DNA from: Brooklawnia sp032229645
GTDB taxonomy: Bacteria; Actinomycetota; Actinomycetes; Propionibacteriales; Propionibacteriaceae
Assembly: GCA_963722295.1 (NCBI GenBank)
Contig: CAVRLB010000002.1
Span: 467,545 to 531,544, forward strand
Direction: 5' to 3'
Length of the DNA stretch: 64,000 bases
The notes beneath the pieces are model-generated. The model worked only from the letters and a program-made list of their open reading frames with translations, had not been told where the DNA came from and ran no database searches. Below, piece by piece: positions 1 through 8,923 of this stretch (the first letter of the stretch is position 1; each line of letters starts with the position of its first letter). The translations under genes and the position numbers were made by a program.

Positions 1-1727
1 TTGGCGCCGTCGACTCCGGCACCGAGCTTTTCGGTGATCGTGTATTGGCTGCCTGCATCGACCCGGGCCTTGCCGGTGGTGCCAGTGCCGCTGTTCACTG
101 CGTTGCCGGTGCCGACAGTGGTTTCATTGCCTGGAGTGTCCAGCACAGCACCATTGGCATCGCCTGTGCGCACCTGGACCGTGAACTGGTCGGATGCGGC
201 GAACCGGCTGTTAGAGAGAGTTTTCGTGACCGAAATCGTGGCCGGGGCCACATTCTTGATCTCGCACGAGATCATGCCGGTCACATCGTCTGGAATCGTC
301 ACCTGGTACGTGCCATTCGAACCAGTGGTCGGCACAGCTTCGCCCTCGGAGGTGGTACAGCTCGCCGACTTGGTGTATTCGCCGAGGTTGGCGGTCGCAG
401 TTTCCTGAAGAGTAAAGGTCTGGCCGGCCTCCACGCTCACTCGGCCCACCTTGGCGCTTTGGACGCCGTTGCTGGTGCCGGTGGTGGTCGCCGACTTCAA
501 TTCGGCGCCAGCAGAGTCTTTCACCGAGAGAGTGAACTGATCGCCGGCGTCGACTCGCCCGACGACGTTCTTCGACAGCGACAGCGACGGTCCAGCAGGA
601 GCTGCACAGCTCGCCATGTCGTAGATATAGCCATTGCTACCGCCCGGAGCCGGGGCAGGAAGTGTGAACACCTGCTGCTGATCGTCGGCAGGGGGCGTCT
701 GCCCGAGGATCGTGCGGATCCCCAGATCGTTTTGCGTATTTGAGTAGCGGATCGACCAGAGGGGCCTACTGGTTTCTTCACTCATCCAGGCGAGGCCGCT
801 TGTAAAGTCGTTCTTCGCGGATCCTGCGGCGGAGGTCTGCAACTTCGTGGAGGCTGGTTGGTTCTCGGTCGGCACATCCATCGCGCTTACCATGGCCACA
901 TTCGTCTTTGCCCAGTAGCTGTAGAGGTTTCCTTCGTCATCGAAAGCCAAGTCACCTTGGGTGACGACCGAAGGTGTGAGCTTGCCGATGAAGCCAATCG
1001 CTTTCTCGTTTTGGGTGTCGTAGGCGTACACGTAGCCGACGCTGTCAGCGTAGTAGTAGAAGCCATTCACGGGGTTGACTGCACCGGCCACCCATTGGTT
1101 CCCGGAGGCGACAACCTCACTGCCGGTGAGCGTGATTTGGTCACCAGTGGTGGGATCGATCCTAAGGATATTCGCCGGGCTGGTCTGAGTCCTCATCATC
1201 ACGTAGATATAGCCCGACGAGTCTACGGCCAATGCGTCCGGAAAGCCTGATGAATAGGTCTTGACACTCGCGGCGTTCCCGCTGGCGGCGTCATACTTCC
1301 AAATCTGTTGGCTGACCGTGTAGTAGACGTCAGCCGGGTTGCACGTATAGGCAGCCTGAGTGGAAATCCCGGCGACGGATTCCTCTCCGTTATCGGTTTG
1401 GCTGTTCGAGGTGGGCGACTCGCTCGATACTTCGTCGGTGCTACCTTGACCTGCAGTCGATGCCGATTCCGCAGTCGATGCCGATTCCGCAGGCGAAGCC
1501 GAATCCGCAGGCGAAGCCGAATCTGGCGACGATGGCTGCTCTGAGGCTTGCGAAGTTGTGGGCGTTTCCGAGGCTTCCGCCGAAGCACCGGAATTCGCAC
1601 TTGCGCTGGGCGTCGGCTCGGCTGCCGCATTGGCTCCAATCGAGAAGAAGAGCATCCCCGACACGAGAATCGCCGCGAGTTGGGTCGCGCGTTCCTTCGC
1701 TCTTCCCCGGCTCCTGCTTACCCTCAT
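1..1727 (-). CDS. Secreted surface protein with Ig-like/prealbumin-like repeats (5' part; continues past left edge)
   Basis: The frame opens with ATG at 1727, preceded by a GGAGGAG ribosome site six bases upstream, and stays open to base 3, about 575 codons with no stop. The N-terminus is basic then hydrophobic (RAKERATQLAAILVSGMLFF) and ends ANAAAEP, a Sec signal peptide. A Ser/Ala/Pro/Glu-rich low-complexity stretch follows (about residues 35-120). Next is a region with repeated short beta-type motifs such as DALAVDSSGYIYVM and GDLAFDDEGNLYSY, suggesting a beta-propeller-like domain. The last part holds at least two modules with the pattern SVTKTLSNSRF...QFTVQV, typical of prealbumin-like or DUF5979-type adhesin domains. 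An LPXTG-type anchor, if present, lies outside the window. Function is inferred as cell-surface adhesion; no enzyme motif is seen. Confidence 0.75.
   Translation of the reverse strand, partial: MRVSRSRGRAKERATQLAAILVSGMLFFSIGANAAAEPTPSASANSGASAEASETPTTSQASEQPSSPDSASPADSASPAESASTAESASTAGQGSTDEVSSESPTSNSQTDNGEESVAGISTQAAYTCNPADVYYTVSQQIWKYDAASGNAASVKTYSSGFPDALAVDSSGYIYVMMRTQTSPANILRIDPTTGDQITLTGSEVVASGNQWVAGAVNPVNGFYYYADSVGYVYAYDTQNEKAIGFIGKLTPSVVTQGDLAFDDEGNLYSYWAKTNVAMVSAMDVPTENQPASTKLQTSAAGSAKNDFTSGLAWMSEETSRPLWSIRYSNTQNDLGIRTILGQTPPADDQQQVFTLPAPAPGGSNGYIYDMASCAAPAGPSLSLSKNVVGRVDAGDQFTLSVKDSAGAELKSATTTGTSNGVQSAKVGRVSVEAGQTFTLQETATANLGEYTKSASCTTSEGEAVPTTGSNGTYQVTIPDDVTGMISCEIKNVAPATISVTKTLSNSRFAASDQFTVQVRTGDANGAVLDTPGNETTVGTGNAVNSGTGTTGKARVDAGSQYTITEKLGAGVDGA
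1453..1524. repeat. Four tandem 18-bp repeats inside the surface-protein gene
   Basis: Four contiguous 18-bp units start at 1453, 1471, 1489 and 1507. The first two are identical (GCAGTCGATGCCGATTCC) and the last two differ from them at the same few positions. They encode the hexapeptide pattern (S/D)SA-S-(P/T)-A in the Ser/Ala stalk. Copy number in such coding repeats can change by slippage. Confidence 0.85.
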
Positions 1728-2076
1728 TTAGGGCTCCTCCGATCCATAGGTCCCAGACGCCTGCGCGCACATATGCCATGCGGCGTTTAAACCCGCTCAA
1801 AAGATGATTGGTCCCTCAAGAAGGGATGTACTCACGTGGAGTCAAGCAGCAAGAATCGGGCCACCGGCCTGGCGAAGGGCTTTTTCACCCTTCGTTCACC
1901 CGATTTCTGCTGTGCGAATAAAAGATTGCCGACTTCCCCGCTGACCAACGCCTGGCCAAACGCAAAAGGGCTCGCCCGAATCAGCAGCGCGGGTCGTCTG
2001 AGCAGCACGGGGCCGCCTGAACATCGTTCGCCTCAGGCTGATCTACGGCGCTGTGACCAGCGCACGATGCATCCGG
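1728..2076. other. Intergenic region between the cobalamin fusion gene and the surface-protein gene
   Basis: About 350 bases contain no convincing coding frame; the short frames crossing it have no ribosome site and no recognisable protein. It should hold the promoter of the surface-protein gene (reading left) and the end of the cobalamin transcript. The only clear structure is the hairpin at 1873-1894. Confidence 0.6.
1873..1894 (-). terminator. Hairpin downstream of cbiA-cobC, possible terminator
   Basis: CGAAGGG at 1873-1879 pairs perfectly with CCCTTCG at 1888-1894 around an eight-base loop. It lies about 180 bases after the stop of the cbiA-cobC gene in the direction of transcription. 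There is no clear U-tract, so termination is a guess from position. Confidence 0.35.
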
Positions 2077-4527
2077 CTAGTTGCCTCGCACCCCTATCAA
2101 TGCCGCCACAAGGTCGCCGCTGACCTGCTCGTCCGGCACTGCAACTCGGATCCAACCCGGTCCGAGCCCGGGAAAGGTATCGCAACGCCGCACCGCAAAG
2201 CCGTGCTCGGCCAAGACCGCCGGCGGATCGGTCACACCGAGGCCGCTGACATCCACCAGCACGAAAGGCGTCCGCGGTTCACCGGCCACCGCGAATCCTG
2301 CCGAGCGCAGTTCACCGACGAGGACGGCACGTTCGCGCGCGACCTGACCAAGAATCGTGTCGGCCGCCTCGCGCGCCTGATCGCTCGTGATCGCGACCAT
2401 GGCGTCCAGTGCGGGGGTGGAGACCGCCCACGGCTCCTGATGACCGGCCAGCTGCGCGATCAAATCCCTTTCGCCCGCGATGAACCCGGCCCGCAGTCCG
2501 GCGATTCCCCATAGTTTGGTCAGCGAGCGAGTGACCAACAGGCCTGGATCGGCGATGGGCAGCATCGACTCGTCCTCGCCCGGCACGAAGTCCATGAACG
2601 CCTCGTCGACCACCACGATTCGTCCCGGACGCAACAGCTTGCGGATCTCGTCCGCCGGATGCAGCACCCCGGTCGGGTTGGTCGGATTCCCGACGATCAC
2701 CAGATCCGCATCAGCCCCGATACGACCTGCGTCCAACCGGAAGCCCTCGTCGGCGCGCAACAACAACCTACGCACCTGATGCCCCGCGGTACGCCAGGCC
2801 ACCTCCGGTTCGGTGAACTGCGGGTGGACGACCACCACCTTGCGCCCCGGAAAGCTACGCGCGATAAGGGTGAATGCATCGGCAGCGCCAGCCGTGGGCA
2901 ACAACTGCTCGTCCGGCAGACCATGCCACTGCGCCAACGCATGTCGTGCGTCTTCAGCATCCGGATACCCGGTCCACTTCCCCGCGCCGGCAGCAATCTG
3001 GGACAAGAGCCACTCGGGGGCGGGCCGCACGTTGACCGCCAGATCCACCAGCCCCGGACGCAGCTGCGCGTCCCCATGGTGACGCAGATCGGGTTCGGGA
3101 AGCCGGTCCTCGACAGCCGGCGCTGCCCACTGCTCACCCACTTCGGCGAAGTCCGCGCACGCCTGCGCGAAGCGCTGCGCGAAATCGGGATGGCCCGCCC
3201 AATGCAGATGCTGATAGGAGGCCAGCACGCTCGGACCGGCCAGCCCCTCGCGACGCCCGGTGGCGGCATCGACCAGCCAGGCCGGCGCCACCTCGCGCCC
3301 GTCGGCGGCGGCCACCGGCCCGGTGACGGTGCGATGGAACTCGTGCGAATGTGCCCGCTCCCCCGCCACCGTCACCACTGAGTCGCACTCAGCAACCAGT
3401 TCGCGGTAGCCGAGGGTGAGCCGCGACGACATCTTGGCCGCAAGGGGCAGCGCGCCGGCCATGTCGATTCCGTCCAGGCTGCGGCACAGATAGAGCAGGC
3501 CCGCGCACTCGGCGACGGTCGGCAGGCCCACGGCGACCGCGGCGCGCACCTCGGCCAGCAGCGGACGATTCGCCGCCAGTTCCTCGGCATAGATCTCCGG
3601 GAAACCACCGCCCAGGTAGAGGCCCTGGGTGCCAGCGGGCAGCCGTGGGTCGGTCATCGGATCGAATTCGACCACGTCGCAGCCGGCAGCACGCAACAGC
3701 TCGGTGGTCTCCGCATAGCGAAACGTGAAGGCCCTGCCCGCCGCCACCGCTACGCGTGGGCGTCCATCGACACTGGTCACCTCGCTCTCGGGGGCCCAGG
3801 CCCGGACGGCCAGCTCGTTCGCCGCGCGGGCCACGGCCAGCACCGCGTCCAGGTCGACATGATCGGCGACCAGCTTCGCCGCGGCATCGATCACCGCCCG
3901 CGCCTGATCGCGTTCGGCGGCCGGCACCAGCCCCAGATGCCGGGATGGCACCACCAGATCCTTGGTCCGTGGGATGGCGCCGAGCACCGGCAGCCCGATC
4001 TCGGCGAAGGCGTCGCGCAGCTCGTCGACGGCCCTGGCCGAGCCGGTTTTGTTGAGGATCACGCCGGCCACTGTCGGCGCATCCGGGTGATTGGCCAACC
4101 CATGGGCTGTGGCGGCAAGTGTCCGGGAGACGCCGCTGGTGTCCATCACCAGAACCACCGGTGCATCGATCAGCTCGGCGACATGAGCGGTCGAGCCGAA
4201 GCCGTGGCGTCCCTCGGTGAACCCCAACCGGCCATCGAAGAGTCCCATGACGCCCTCGACGACAGAAATATCGGCTCCGGCGGCACCGTGCGCGAAGAGC
4301 GGCGCTATCCGCTCGGTGCCGCACAACCAGGCGTCCAGATTGCGGCCGGGCAGGCCGGTGGCCAGGGTGTGGTAGCCGGGGTCGATGTAGTCAGGGCCGA
4401 TCTTGAACGGTGCCACCCGGGTGCCGCAGGCACGCAGGGCCGCCATCAGGCCGATGCTGACAGTGGTCTTTCCGGAACTAGAGTTCGGCGCGGCCAGCAC
4501 GACACGCGGATAGTCCGTGATCACCAT
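2077..4527 (-). CDS. cbiA-cobC: Fusion of cobyrinate a,c-diamide synthase and CobC/CobD-type aminotransferase
   Basis: 816 aa. Residues 1 to about 455 are CbiA/CobB, the ATP- and glutamine-dependent amidation of the corrin a and c side chains. They show a P-loop APNSSSGKTT near the N-terminus, the conserved IGPDYIDPGYH, and a C-terminal glutaminase domain with LYLGGGFPEIYAEEL and the Cys of TVAECAGLLYL. Residues from about 490 form a fold-type I PLP enzyme with NPTNPTGVL, VVDEAFMDF and the PLP-lysine context RSLTKLWGIAGLRAG. This matches CobC/CobD (threonine-phosphate decarboxylase-like), which supplies the aminopropanol linker. A histidinol-phosphate aminotransferase role is less likely here. 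The ATG overlaps the stop of the upstream cobQ-cobO gene by seven bases, so translation is coupled. These enzymes are usually separate proteins. Confidence 0.9.
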   Translation of the reverse strand: MVITDYPRVVLAAPNSSSGKTTVSIGLMAALRACGTRVAPFKIGPDYIDPGYHTLATGLPGRNLDAWLCGTERIAPLFAHGAAGADISVVEGVMGLFDGRLGFTEGRHGFGSTAHVAELIDAPVVLVMDTSGVSRTLAATAHGLANHPDAPTVAGVILNKTGSARAVDELRDAFAEIGLPVLGAIPRTKDLVVPSRHLGLVPAAERDQARAVIDAAAKLVADHVDLDAVLAVARAANELAVRAWAPESEVTSVDGRPRVAVAAGRAFTFRYAETTELLRAAGCDVVEFDPMTDPRLPAGTQGLYLGGGFPEIYAEELAANRPLLAEVRAAVAVGLPTVAECAGLLYLCRSLDGIDMAGALPLAAKMSSRLTLGYRELVAECDSVVTVAGERAHSHEFHRTVTGPVAAADGREVAPAWLVDAATGRREGLAGPSVLASYQHLHWAGHPDFAQRFAQACADFAEVGEQWAAPAVEDRLPEPDLRHHGDAQLRPGLVDLAVNVRPAPEWLLSQIAAGAGKWTGYPDAEDARHALAQWHGLPDEQLLPTAGAADAFTLIARSFPGRKVVVVHPQFTEPEVAWRTAGHQVRRLLLRADEGFRLDAGRIGADADLVIVGNPTNPTGVLHPADEIRKLLRPGRIVVVDEAFMDFVPGEDESMLPIADPGLLVTRSLTKLWGIAGLRAGFIAGERDLIAQLAGHQEPWAVSTPALDAMVAITSDQAREAADTILGQVARERAVLVGELRSAGFAVAGEPRTPFVLVDVSGLGVTDPPAVLAEHGFAVRRCDTFPGLGPGWIRVAVPDEQVSGDLVAALIGVRGN

Positions 4528-6698
4528 TCGATTCCCGCCTGGCCCTTTTCTCCCTTGTCGAAGGGGTGCTTGACCTTGCGCATCGCGGTGACCAGATCGG
4601 CGGCATCGATCAGCTTCTGCGGCGCGTTGCGGCCGGTGATCACGACATGCTGATGCCCGGGCCGGTTCAGCAGCGTCTCGACGACCTCGTCGACATCCAG
4701 CCAGCCCTTGGCCAGAACGTGGCAGAACTCGTCCAGGATCAGCACGTCATGCCTCTGGTCGGCCAGCCGCTCGCGGACCTGCTGCCAACCCCTCTCCGCC
4801 AACCCCCGCTGATCGGCCCTGGCGCCCGCGCGGGTGGCGGTGCGTCCCTCGCCATAGTTCACCCACTCCACCGGTCCGCCCTGCCCGGTACGGGCATGCA
4901 CGCCATCGAGGGTCTGAAAGGCCAGCTTCTCCCCGGTCGGCCAGCTGGAGGTCTTGATGAACTGGAAGACACCCACCGACCAGCCCTGCGACCAGGCACG
5001 CAGCCCGACGCCGAAAGCGGCAGTCGATTTGCCCTTGCCGTCGCCGGTGTTGACGATCAACCTCGGCTGCAGCCGGAGTTCGCGGGCGGTCTTCGGTTCC
5101 GCCTGAACATCGGAGTACTCACAAACCTGGGCTGTGTCCTCGGTCGGTACCTCTTCGGTGGGCACCGCTTCGGCCGATACCTCTCCGACAGGTACGTCTT
5201 CGACGGTGACCGGCTTCTCGGCCCGTCGAGCACCTCTGCTTGCGCCCAAACCGGCCAGTTCCAGCATCCGGTCGAGATCGACATGCTCGGCCACGGCGTC
5301 CGCGAGGGTCTCGATCATGCGCTCCCGGGCGGCGGCATAGCCGATCGCCTCCGGATCCGGACGCCAGCCCACCCCGGCGAGCCGGGCGACCTCAGTCAGG
5401 AAGGCGCTGCGGAAGTCGTCGTTCTCCAGGCTGCCGTGCAGCATCGTCCCGAAGGTGGCACCGGCCCGCCAGCCGTCCAGGAACGGCTCCGCCGCCCCGG
5501 TGGGGGTGCAGACGCCATGGTGGATCTCATAGCCCTGCACATCATGGCCGGCCCACGAGTAAGTCGCCACCGTGGTGATCTTCTCGTCGGCGAAGCTGAC
5601 CTCGACCGGTAGCAGACCCAGCCCCGGCACCCGGCCCTTCCTGGTCTCGATCTGATCGTCGATGACCTGCGAGAGCATCTGATAGCCGCCGCAGATCCCC
5701 AAGACCGGACGACCGGCGGCGTGCCGGGCGGCGATCGCCTCGTCCAGCCCGCGCTCGCGCAGCCAGCTGAGGTCGTCGACGGTCGAGCGGGAGCCGGGCA
5801 GGATCACCAGATCGGCGGCGGCAGCCTGATAGGGATCGGCGGTGAGGGTCACGTCAACGCCGGGAGTGTTGGCCAGCGCCTCCACATCGGTGGCGTTCGA
5901 GATGCGCGGGAAGCGCACCACGGCCACCCTCAGTGGCACCAGGTTCTCGGGCATCGGACCCAGTTCGGCGCGCCAGCGATCGACCTGCAGTGCGTCCTCG
6001 CCGTCGAGCCAGACGCCTTCCAGCCAGGGCAGCACGCCGAGATTCTCCATCCCGGTGCGGCGGCTGATGTCGTCCAGCCCAGGGTCGAGGACGCGCTGAT
6101 CGCCACGGAACTTGTTGATGATGAAACCTGCCAGCAGTGCGCGGTCGGCATCGGAAACGATCCCCCAGGTGCCATAGAGGCTCGCCAGGATGCCGCCGCG
6201 GTCAATATCGCCGACCAACACCACCGGCAGATTGAACCGCTGCGCCAGGCCCATGTTGACGTAGTCGCCGGCCCGCAGGTTCGTCTCGGCGGGTGATCCG
6301 GCACCTTCAACGACGACGATCTCATGGCTGTCGGCCAGCTCCTGGTAGGCGGCGAACGCCGACTCGGCCAGATGTTTGCGGCCGGTCGCGTATTCGCCCG
6401 CCTCCAGGGCTCCGGCCGGACGACCACGCAGCACGACGAACGAGCGGCGGTCGGTGCCGGGCTTCAGCAGCACCGGATTGAGGATGCTGGCCGGCTGGAC
6501 GCCGGCAGCCTGCGCTTGCAGATACTGGGCGCGTCCGATCTCGGAACCGTCGGCGCAGACCATCGAATTGTTCGACATGTTCTGTGCCTTGAAGGGCACC
6601 ACGTCGATGCCGCGGCGCGCCAGTGCCCGGCAGATTCCGGTCACCACGAGCGACTTACCTGCGTCGGACGACGTGCCCCCGATCAGGATTCCGGTCAT
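4521..6698 (-). CDS. cobQ-cobO: Fusion of cobyric acid synthase (CobQ) and corrinoid adenosyltransferase (CobO)
   Basis: 725 aa from ATG 6698, chosen because AAGGAG lies five bases upstream and the protein then begins MTGILIGGTSSDAGKS, the classic CobQ P-loop start. The longer frame upstream is not conserved-looking. Residues 1 to about 490 amidate the corrin b, d, e and g side chains; the glutaminase Cys is in VLGICGGYQML and the His in MLHGSLEND. A Glu/Val-rich repetitive linker (PVGEVSAEAVPTEEVPTED) joins it to CobO (about 530-725), with NTGDGKGKSTAAFG, LILDEFCHVL and the C-terminal HPFDKGEKGQAGIEW. CobO adenosylates the cobalt. Steps before and after amidation are thus on one chain. The gene is divergent from cobK with only about 50 bases between. 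Confidence 0.92.
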   Translation of the reverse strand: MTGILIGGTSSDAGKSLVVTGICRALARRGIDVVPFKAQNMSNNSMVCADGSEIGRAQYLQAQAAGVQPASILNPVLLKPGTDRRSFVVLRGRPAGALEAGEYATGRKHLAESAFAAYQELADSHEIVVVEGAGSPAETNLRAGDYVNMGLAQRFNLPVVLVGDIDRGGILASLYGTWGIVSDADRALLAGFIINKFRGDQRVLDPGLDDISRRTGMENLGVLPWLEGVWLDGEDALQVDRWRAELGPMPENLVPLRVAVVRFPRISNATDVEALANTPGVDVTLTADPYQAAAADLVILPGSRSTVDDLSWLRERGLDEAIAARHAAGRPVLGICGGYQMLSQVIDDQIETRKGRVPGLGLLPVEVSFADEKITTVATYSWAGHDVQGYEIHHGVCTPTGAAEPFLDGWRAGATFGTMLHGSLENDDFRSAFLTEVARLAGVGWRPDPEAIGYAAARERMIETLADAVAEHVDLDRMLELAGLGASRGARRAEKPVTVEDVPVGEVSAEAVPTEEVPTEDTAQVCEYSDVQAEPKTARELRLQPRLIVNTGDGKGKSTAAFGVGLRAWSQGWSVGVFQFIKTSSWPTGEKLAFQTLDGVHARTGQGGPVEWVNYGEGRTATRAGARADQRGLAERGWQQVRERLADQRHDVLILDEFCHVLAKGWLDVDEVVETLLNRPGHQHVVITGRNAPQKLIDAADLVTAMRKVKHPFDKGEKGQAGIEW

Positions 6699-6709
6699 CG
6701 CTGCTCCTT

Positions 6710-6751
6710 CATGACTATGGTGTGGACGTGCATGACTATGGTGTGGACGTG
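6710..6751. promoter_or_regulatory. Tandem 21-bp duplication at the cobQ/cobK divergent start
   Basis: The 21-mer starting CATGACTATGGTGTGGACGT occupies 6710-6730 and is repeated exactly at 6731-6751. It covers most of the gap between the divergent cobQ and cobK starts. Each copy contains TATGGT, a plausible -10 hexamer; the second copy (6736-6741) sits seven bases before the GTG at 6749. That is the expected spacing for a leaderless transcript starting on the start codon. Confidence 0.5.
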
Positions 6752-7480
6752 CGAGTTCTCCTGCTGGGCGGCACGGCCGATGGCCGCGAGTTGGCTGCCG
6801 CGCTGACCCAGGCCGGCATCGATGTCGTGACGTCTGTTGCCGGGCGCACTTCGCAGGCCCGTAACCAGGTGGGGGCGCGCGTGGGCGGCTTCGGCGGGGT
6901 CGAAGGGCTGATCGGCTACCTGTCTGCGAACGAGATCGATGCCGTGATCGACGCGACCCATCCGTTCGCGTCCCGGATGACAGCCAACGCGGCACAGGCC
7001 TGTGCTGCGACCCGGATACGGCTGCTGCGGTTCACCAGGCAGAGCTGGCGCACCCATCCGCACGCCGCTGACTGGGCCTGGGTGCCCGATCACGCCGCTG
7101 CTGCCGCGCTCGCAGCGATGGCGCCAGGCAGGGTGTTGCTGACGGTCGGACGCCAGCCGCTGCCCGCCTACCGCAGTCTCAACGATGTGGTGGCACGGGT
7201 CGCCGAGTGGCAGGGCGACGAGGTGCCGGCAGGCACTCGGATCCTTGAATCCCGCGGGCCCTTCGACTTCGGCGCCGAACTCGCCCTGCTGCGCGATGAG
7301 AAGATAACCATGCTGGTCAGCAAGGATTCCGGCGGCGCGGAGAGCGGCGCCAAACTGGACGCCGCCGCTCAGCTGGAGGTGCCGGTGGTGATGATCGCGC
7401 GCCCGCCGCTGCCCGAAGGACTGCCGGAGGTCGCGAGCATCGCCGACGCGGTGAGCTGGGTGAGCACTCCCAACGACTGA
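6749..7480 (+). CDS. cobK: Precorrin-6A / cobalt-precorrin-6A reductase
   Basis: 243 aa. CobK/CbiJ reduces the macrocycle of (cobalt-)precorrin-6A with NAD(P)H, midway through corrin ring synthesis. The N-terminus VRVLLLGGTADGREL is the family's nucleotide-binding motif. IDATHPFASRMTANA is the conserved DATHPFA signature, and MLVSKDSGGAESGAKLDAA is the conserved C-terminal motif. Length is typical. No ribosome site precedes any candidate start. GTG 6749 is preferred because it begins the conserved domain and lies seven bases after a -10-like TATGGT, consistent with a leaderless mRNA; GTG 6743 is an alternative. It runs toward cobA, the two stops being about 30 bases apart. Confidence 0.9.
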   Translation: MRVLLLGGTADGRELAAALTQAGIDVVTSVAGRTSQARNQVGARVGGFGGVEGLIGYLSANEIDAVIDATHPFASRMTANAAQACAATRIRLLRFTRQSWRTHPHAADWAWVPDHAAAAALAAMAPGRVLLTVGRQPLPAYRSLNDVVARVAEWQGDEVPAGTRILESRGPFDFGAELALLRDEKITMLVSKDSGGAESGAKLDAAAQLEVPVVMIARPPLPEGLPEVASIADAVSWVSTPND

Positions 7481-7510
7481 GCCCTCGGCCAGAATCGGGA
7501 CCATGACCAG

Positions 7511-8275
7511 TCAGCCCCGGTCGGCCTCGGGGGCGTGCACCAACTCGAGGTCGGCGACCGCCCCGATGATCGTGATCGCGGGCGGTGTCACTCCTTCGCG
7601 TTGACTGACCTCGGCGATCTGGCTCACCGGCGCGCGCAACACCCGCATCTGATCGGAGCCCGCATTCATGACGATCGCCGCCGGGGTCTGGTCGTCCAAC
7701 CCTGCGCCGAGAAGCTCGGTGACGATTTCGGGCAGATATTTGACGCCCATCAAGATGACCAGCGTGGTCTTCGTGCGGGCGAGCGACGCCCAGTCCAGCT
7801 CGGAGCGGGGGTCATCTGGCGGCACATGGCCGCTGACGATGGTGACACCCTGCGACAAGCCGCGATGGGTCACCGGGATACCGGCGAGCGCGGGCGCGGC
7901 GATCGACGAACTGACGCCGGGTATCACCTGCACAGGGACGCCGGCCGCCGCGCACTCGATGGCCTCCTCGCCGCCGCGGCCGAAGAGGAAATTGTCGCCG
8001 CCTTTCAGCCGGACCACCCGCCGGCCATGCTTGGCGTGATCGATGAGCATCGCGTTGATATCGTCCTGCGAGGTTTGGGGGCCCCGCGGGATCTTGCCGA
8101 CATCGATCTTCTCGGCATCGGGCCTGGCCTGGTCGAGCACGGCCAAGGGGGCCAACCGGTCGTAGACGATGACATCGGCCTGCTGCACGGCGCGTAACCC
8201 ACCGACCGTGATCAGATCCGGGTCACCGGGGCCACCGCCGACCAGAACGACCGTGCCGGGAGTAAGCGTGTTCAT
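7511..8275 (-). CDS. cobA: Uroporphyrinogen-III C-methyltransferase
   Basis: 254 aa. It methylates C2 and C7 of uroporphyrinogen III to give precorrin-2, the branch point to corrinoids and siroheme. The SAM-methyltransferase motifs are clear: VVLVGGGPGDPDLITVGG at the N-terminus, VVRLKGGDNFLFGRGGEE in the middle, and VIPGVSSSIAAPALAGIPVTHRG. The start is ATG 8275 (MNTLTPGTVVL), with AGGAGG three bases before it; the frame is open further upstream but without family similarity. It is divergent from cbiT with about 40 bases between. It stands alone, without the CysG dehydrogenase domain, which is instead fused to CbiX at 15262-16488. Confidence 0.95.
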   Translation of the reverse strand: MNTLTPGTVVLVGGGPGDPDLITVGGLRAVQQADVIVYDRLAPLAVLDQARPDAEKIDVGKIPRGPQTSQDDINAMLIDHAKHGRRVVRLKGGDNFLFGRGGEEAIECAAAGVPVQVIPGVSSSIAAPALAGIPVTHRGLSQGVTIVSGHVPPDDPRSELDWASLARTKTTLVILMGVKYLPEIVTELLGAGLDDQTPAAIVMNAGSDQMRVLRAPVSQIAEVSQREGVTPPAITIIGAVADLELVHAPEADRG

Positions 8276-8314
8276 GATCCTCCTGTTCGCGTGCTGGTCG
8301 GGTAGCCTCGCTTC

Positions 8315-8923
8315 GTGACCGACAGCACATCCGAGCTTCCCACATCCGACGAGCTTGCAGTCGTCAGCACCATACCTGGACTGCCCGACGAGGCGTTCGA
8401 GCACGACGGACTGATCACCAAACGCCACGTTCGCGCGAGCGCTTTCGCATTCCTGCGGCCGGTCGCCGGAGACCTGATGTGGGACGTCGGGCTCGGCTCG
8501 GGCGCGATGGCGATCGAGTGGTGCCGGGCCGCACCCGATACGAGCGCCATCGGCTTGGAACGCAAGGCCGAACGAGCCGAGCGGGCTCGCCGCAATATCG
8601 CCCGGATGGTGCCCGGGCGGGTGCAGATCGTGATCGGTGACGCCTCCCGCACGCTGCAGGGACTACCCGCGCCCGACGCCGTCTTCATCGGTGGCGGGGT
8701 CACCGATGGCGTGCTGGACGGCTGTTGGGCGGCGTTGAAGCCGGGCGGACGAATCGTCGCGCACGGCGTCACCCTCGATACCGAGGCGCTGCTGGCGCAG
8801 CGGTATCGCGAGCACGGTGGCTCGCTGACCCGCCTGTTGGTAGAGAATGCCGAACCGCTGGGACGCTTCCTCAGCTGGACGCCTGCCCGCCCAGTCACCC
8901 AGTGGGCCTGTGTGAAGAGCTGA
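8315..8923 (+). CDS. cbiT: Cobalt-precorrin-6B C15-methyltransferase (decarboxylating)
   Basis: 202 aa with a GTG start. CbiT methylates C15 and decarboxylates the C12 acetate of cobalt-precorrin-6B. It has the class I SAM-methyltransferase fold: DLMWDVGLGSGAMAIEW is motif I, TSAIGLERKAERAERARRN is motif II, and DAVFIGGGVTDGVLD is the conserved GGG motif. FEHDGLITKRHVRASA is the typical N-terminal signature. Its partner CbiE is encoded separately at 18242-18907; the two are fused in CobL proteins. No strong ribosome site is seen. The last 29 bases overlap the convergent cbiO gene. Confidence 0.93.
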   Translation: MTDSTSELPTSDELAVVSTIPGLPDEAFEHDGLITKRHVRASAFAFLRPVAGDLMWDVGLGSGAMAIEWCRAAPDTSAIGLERKAERAERARRNIARMVPGRVQIVIGDASRTLQGLPAPDAVFIGGGVTDGVLDGCWAALKPGGRIVAHGVTLDTEALLAQRYREHGGSLTRLLVENAEPLGRFLSWTPARPVTQWACVKS

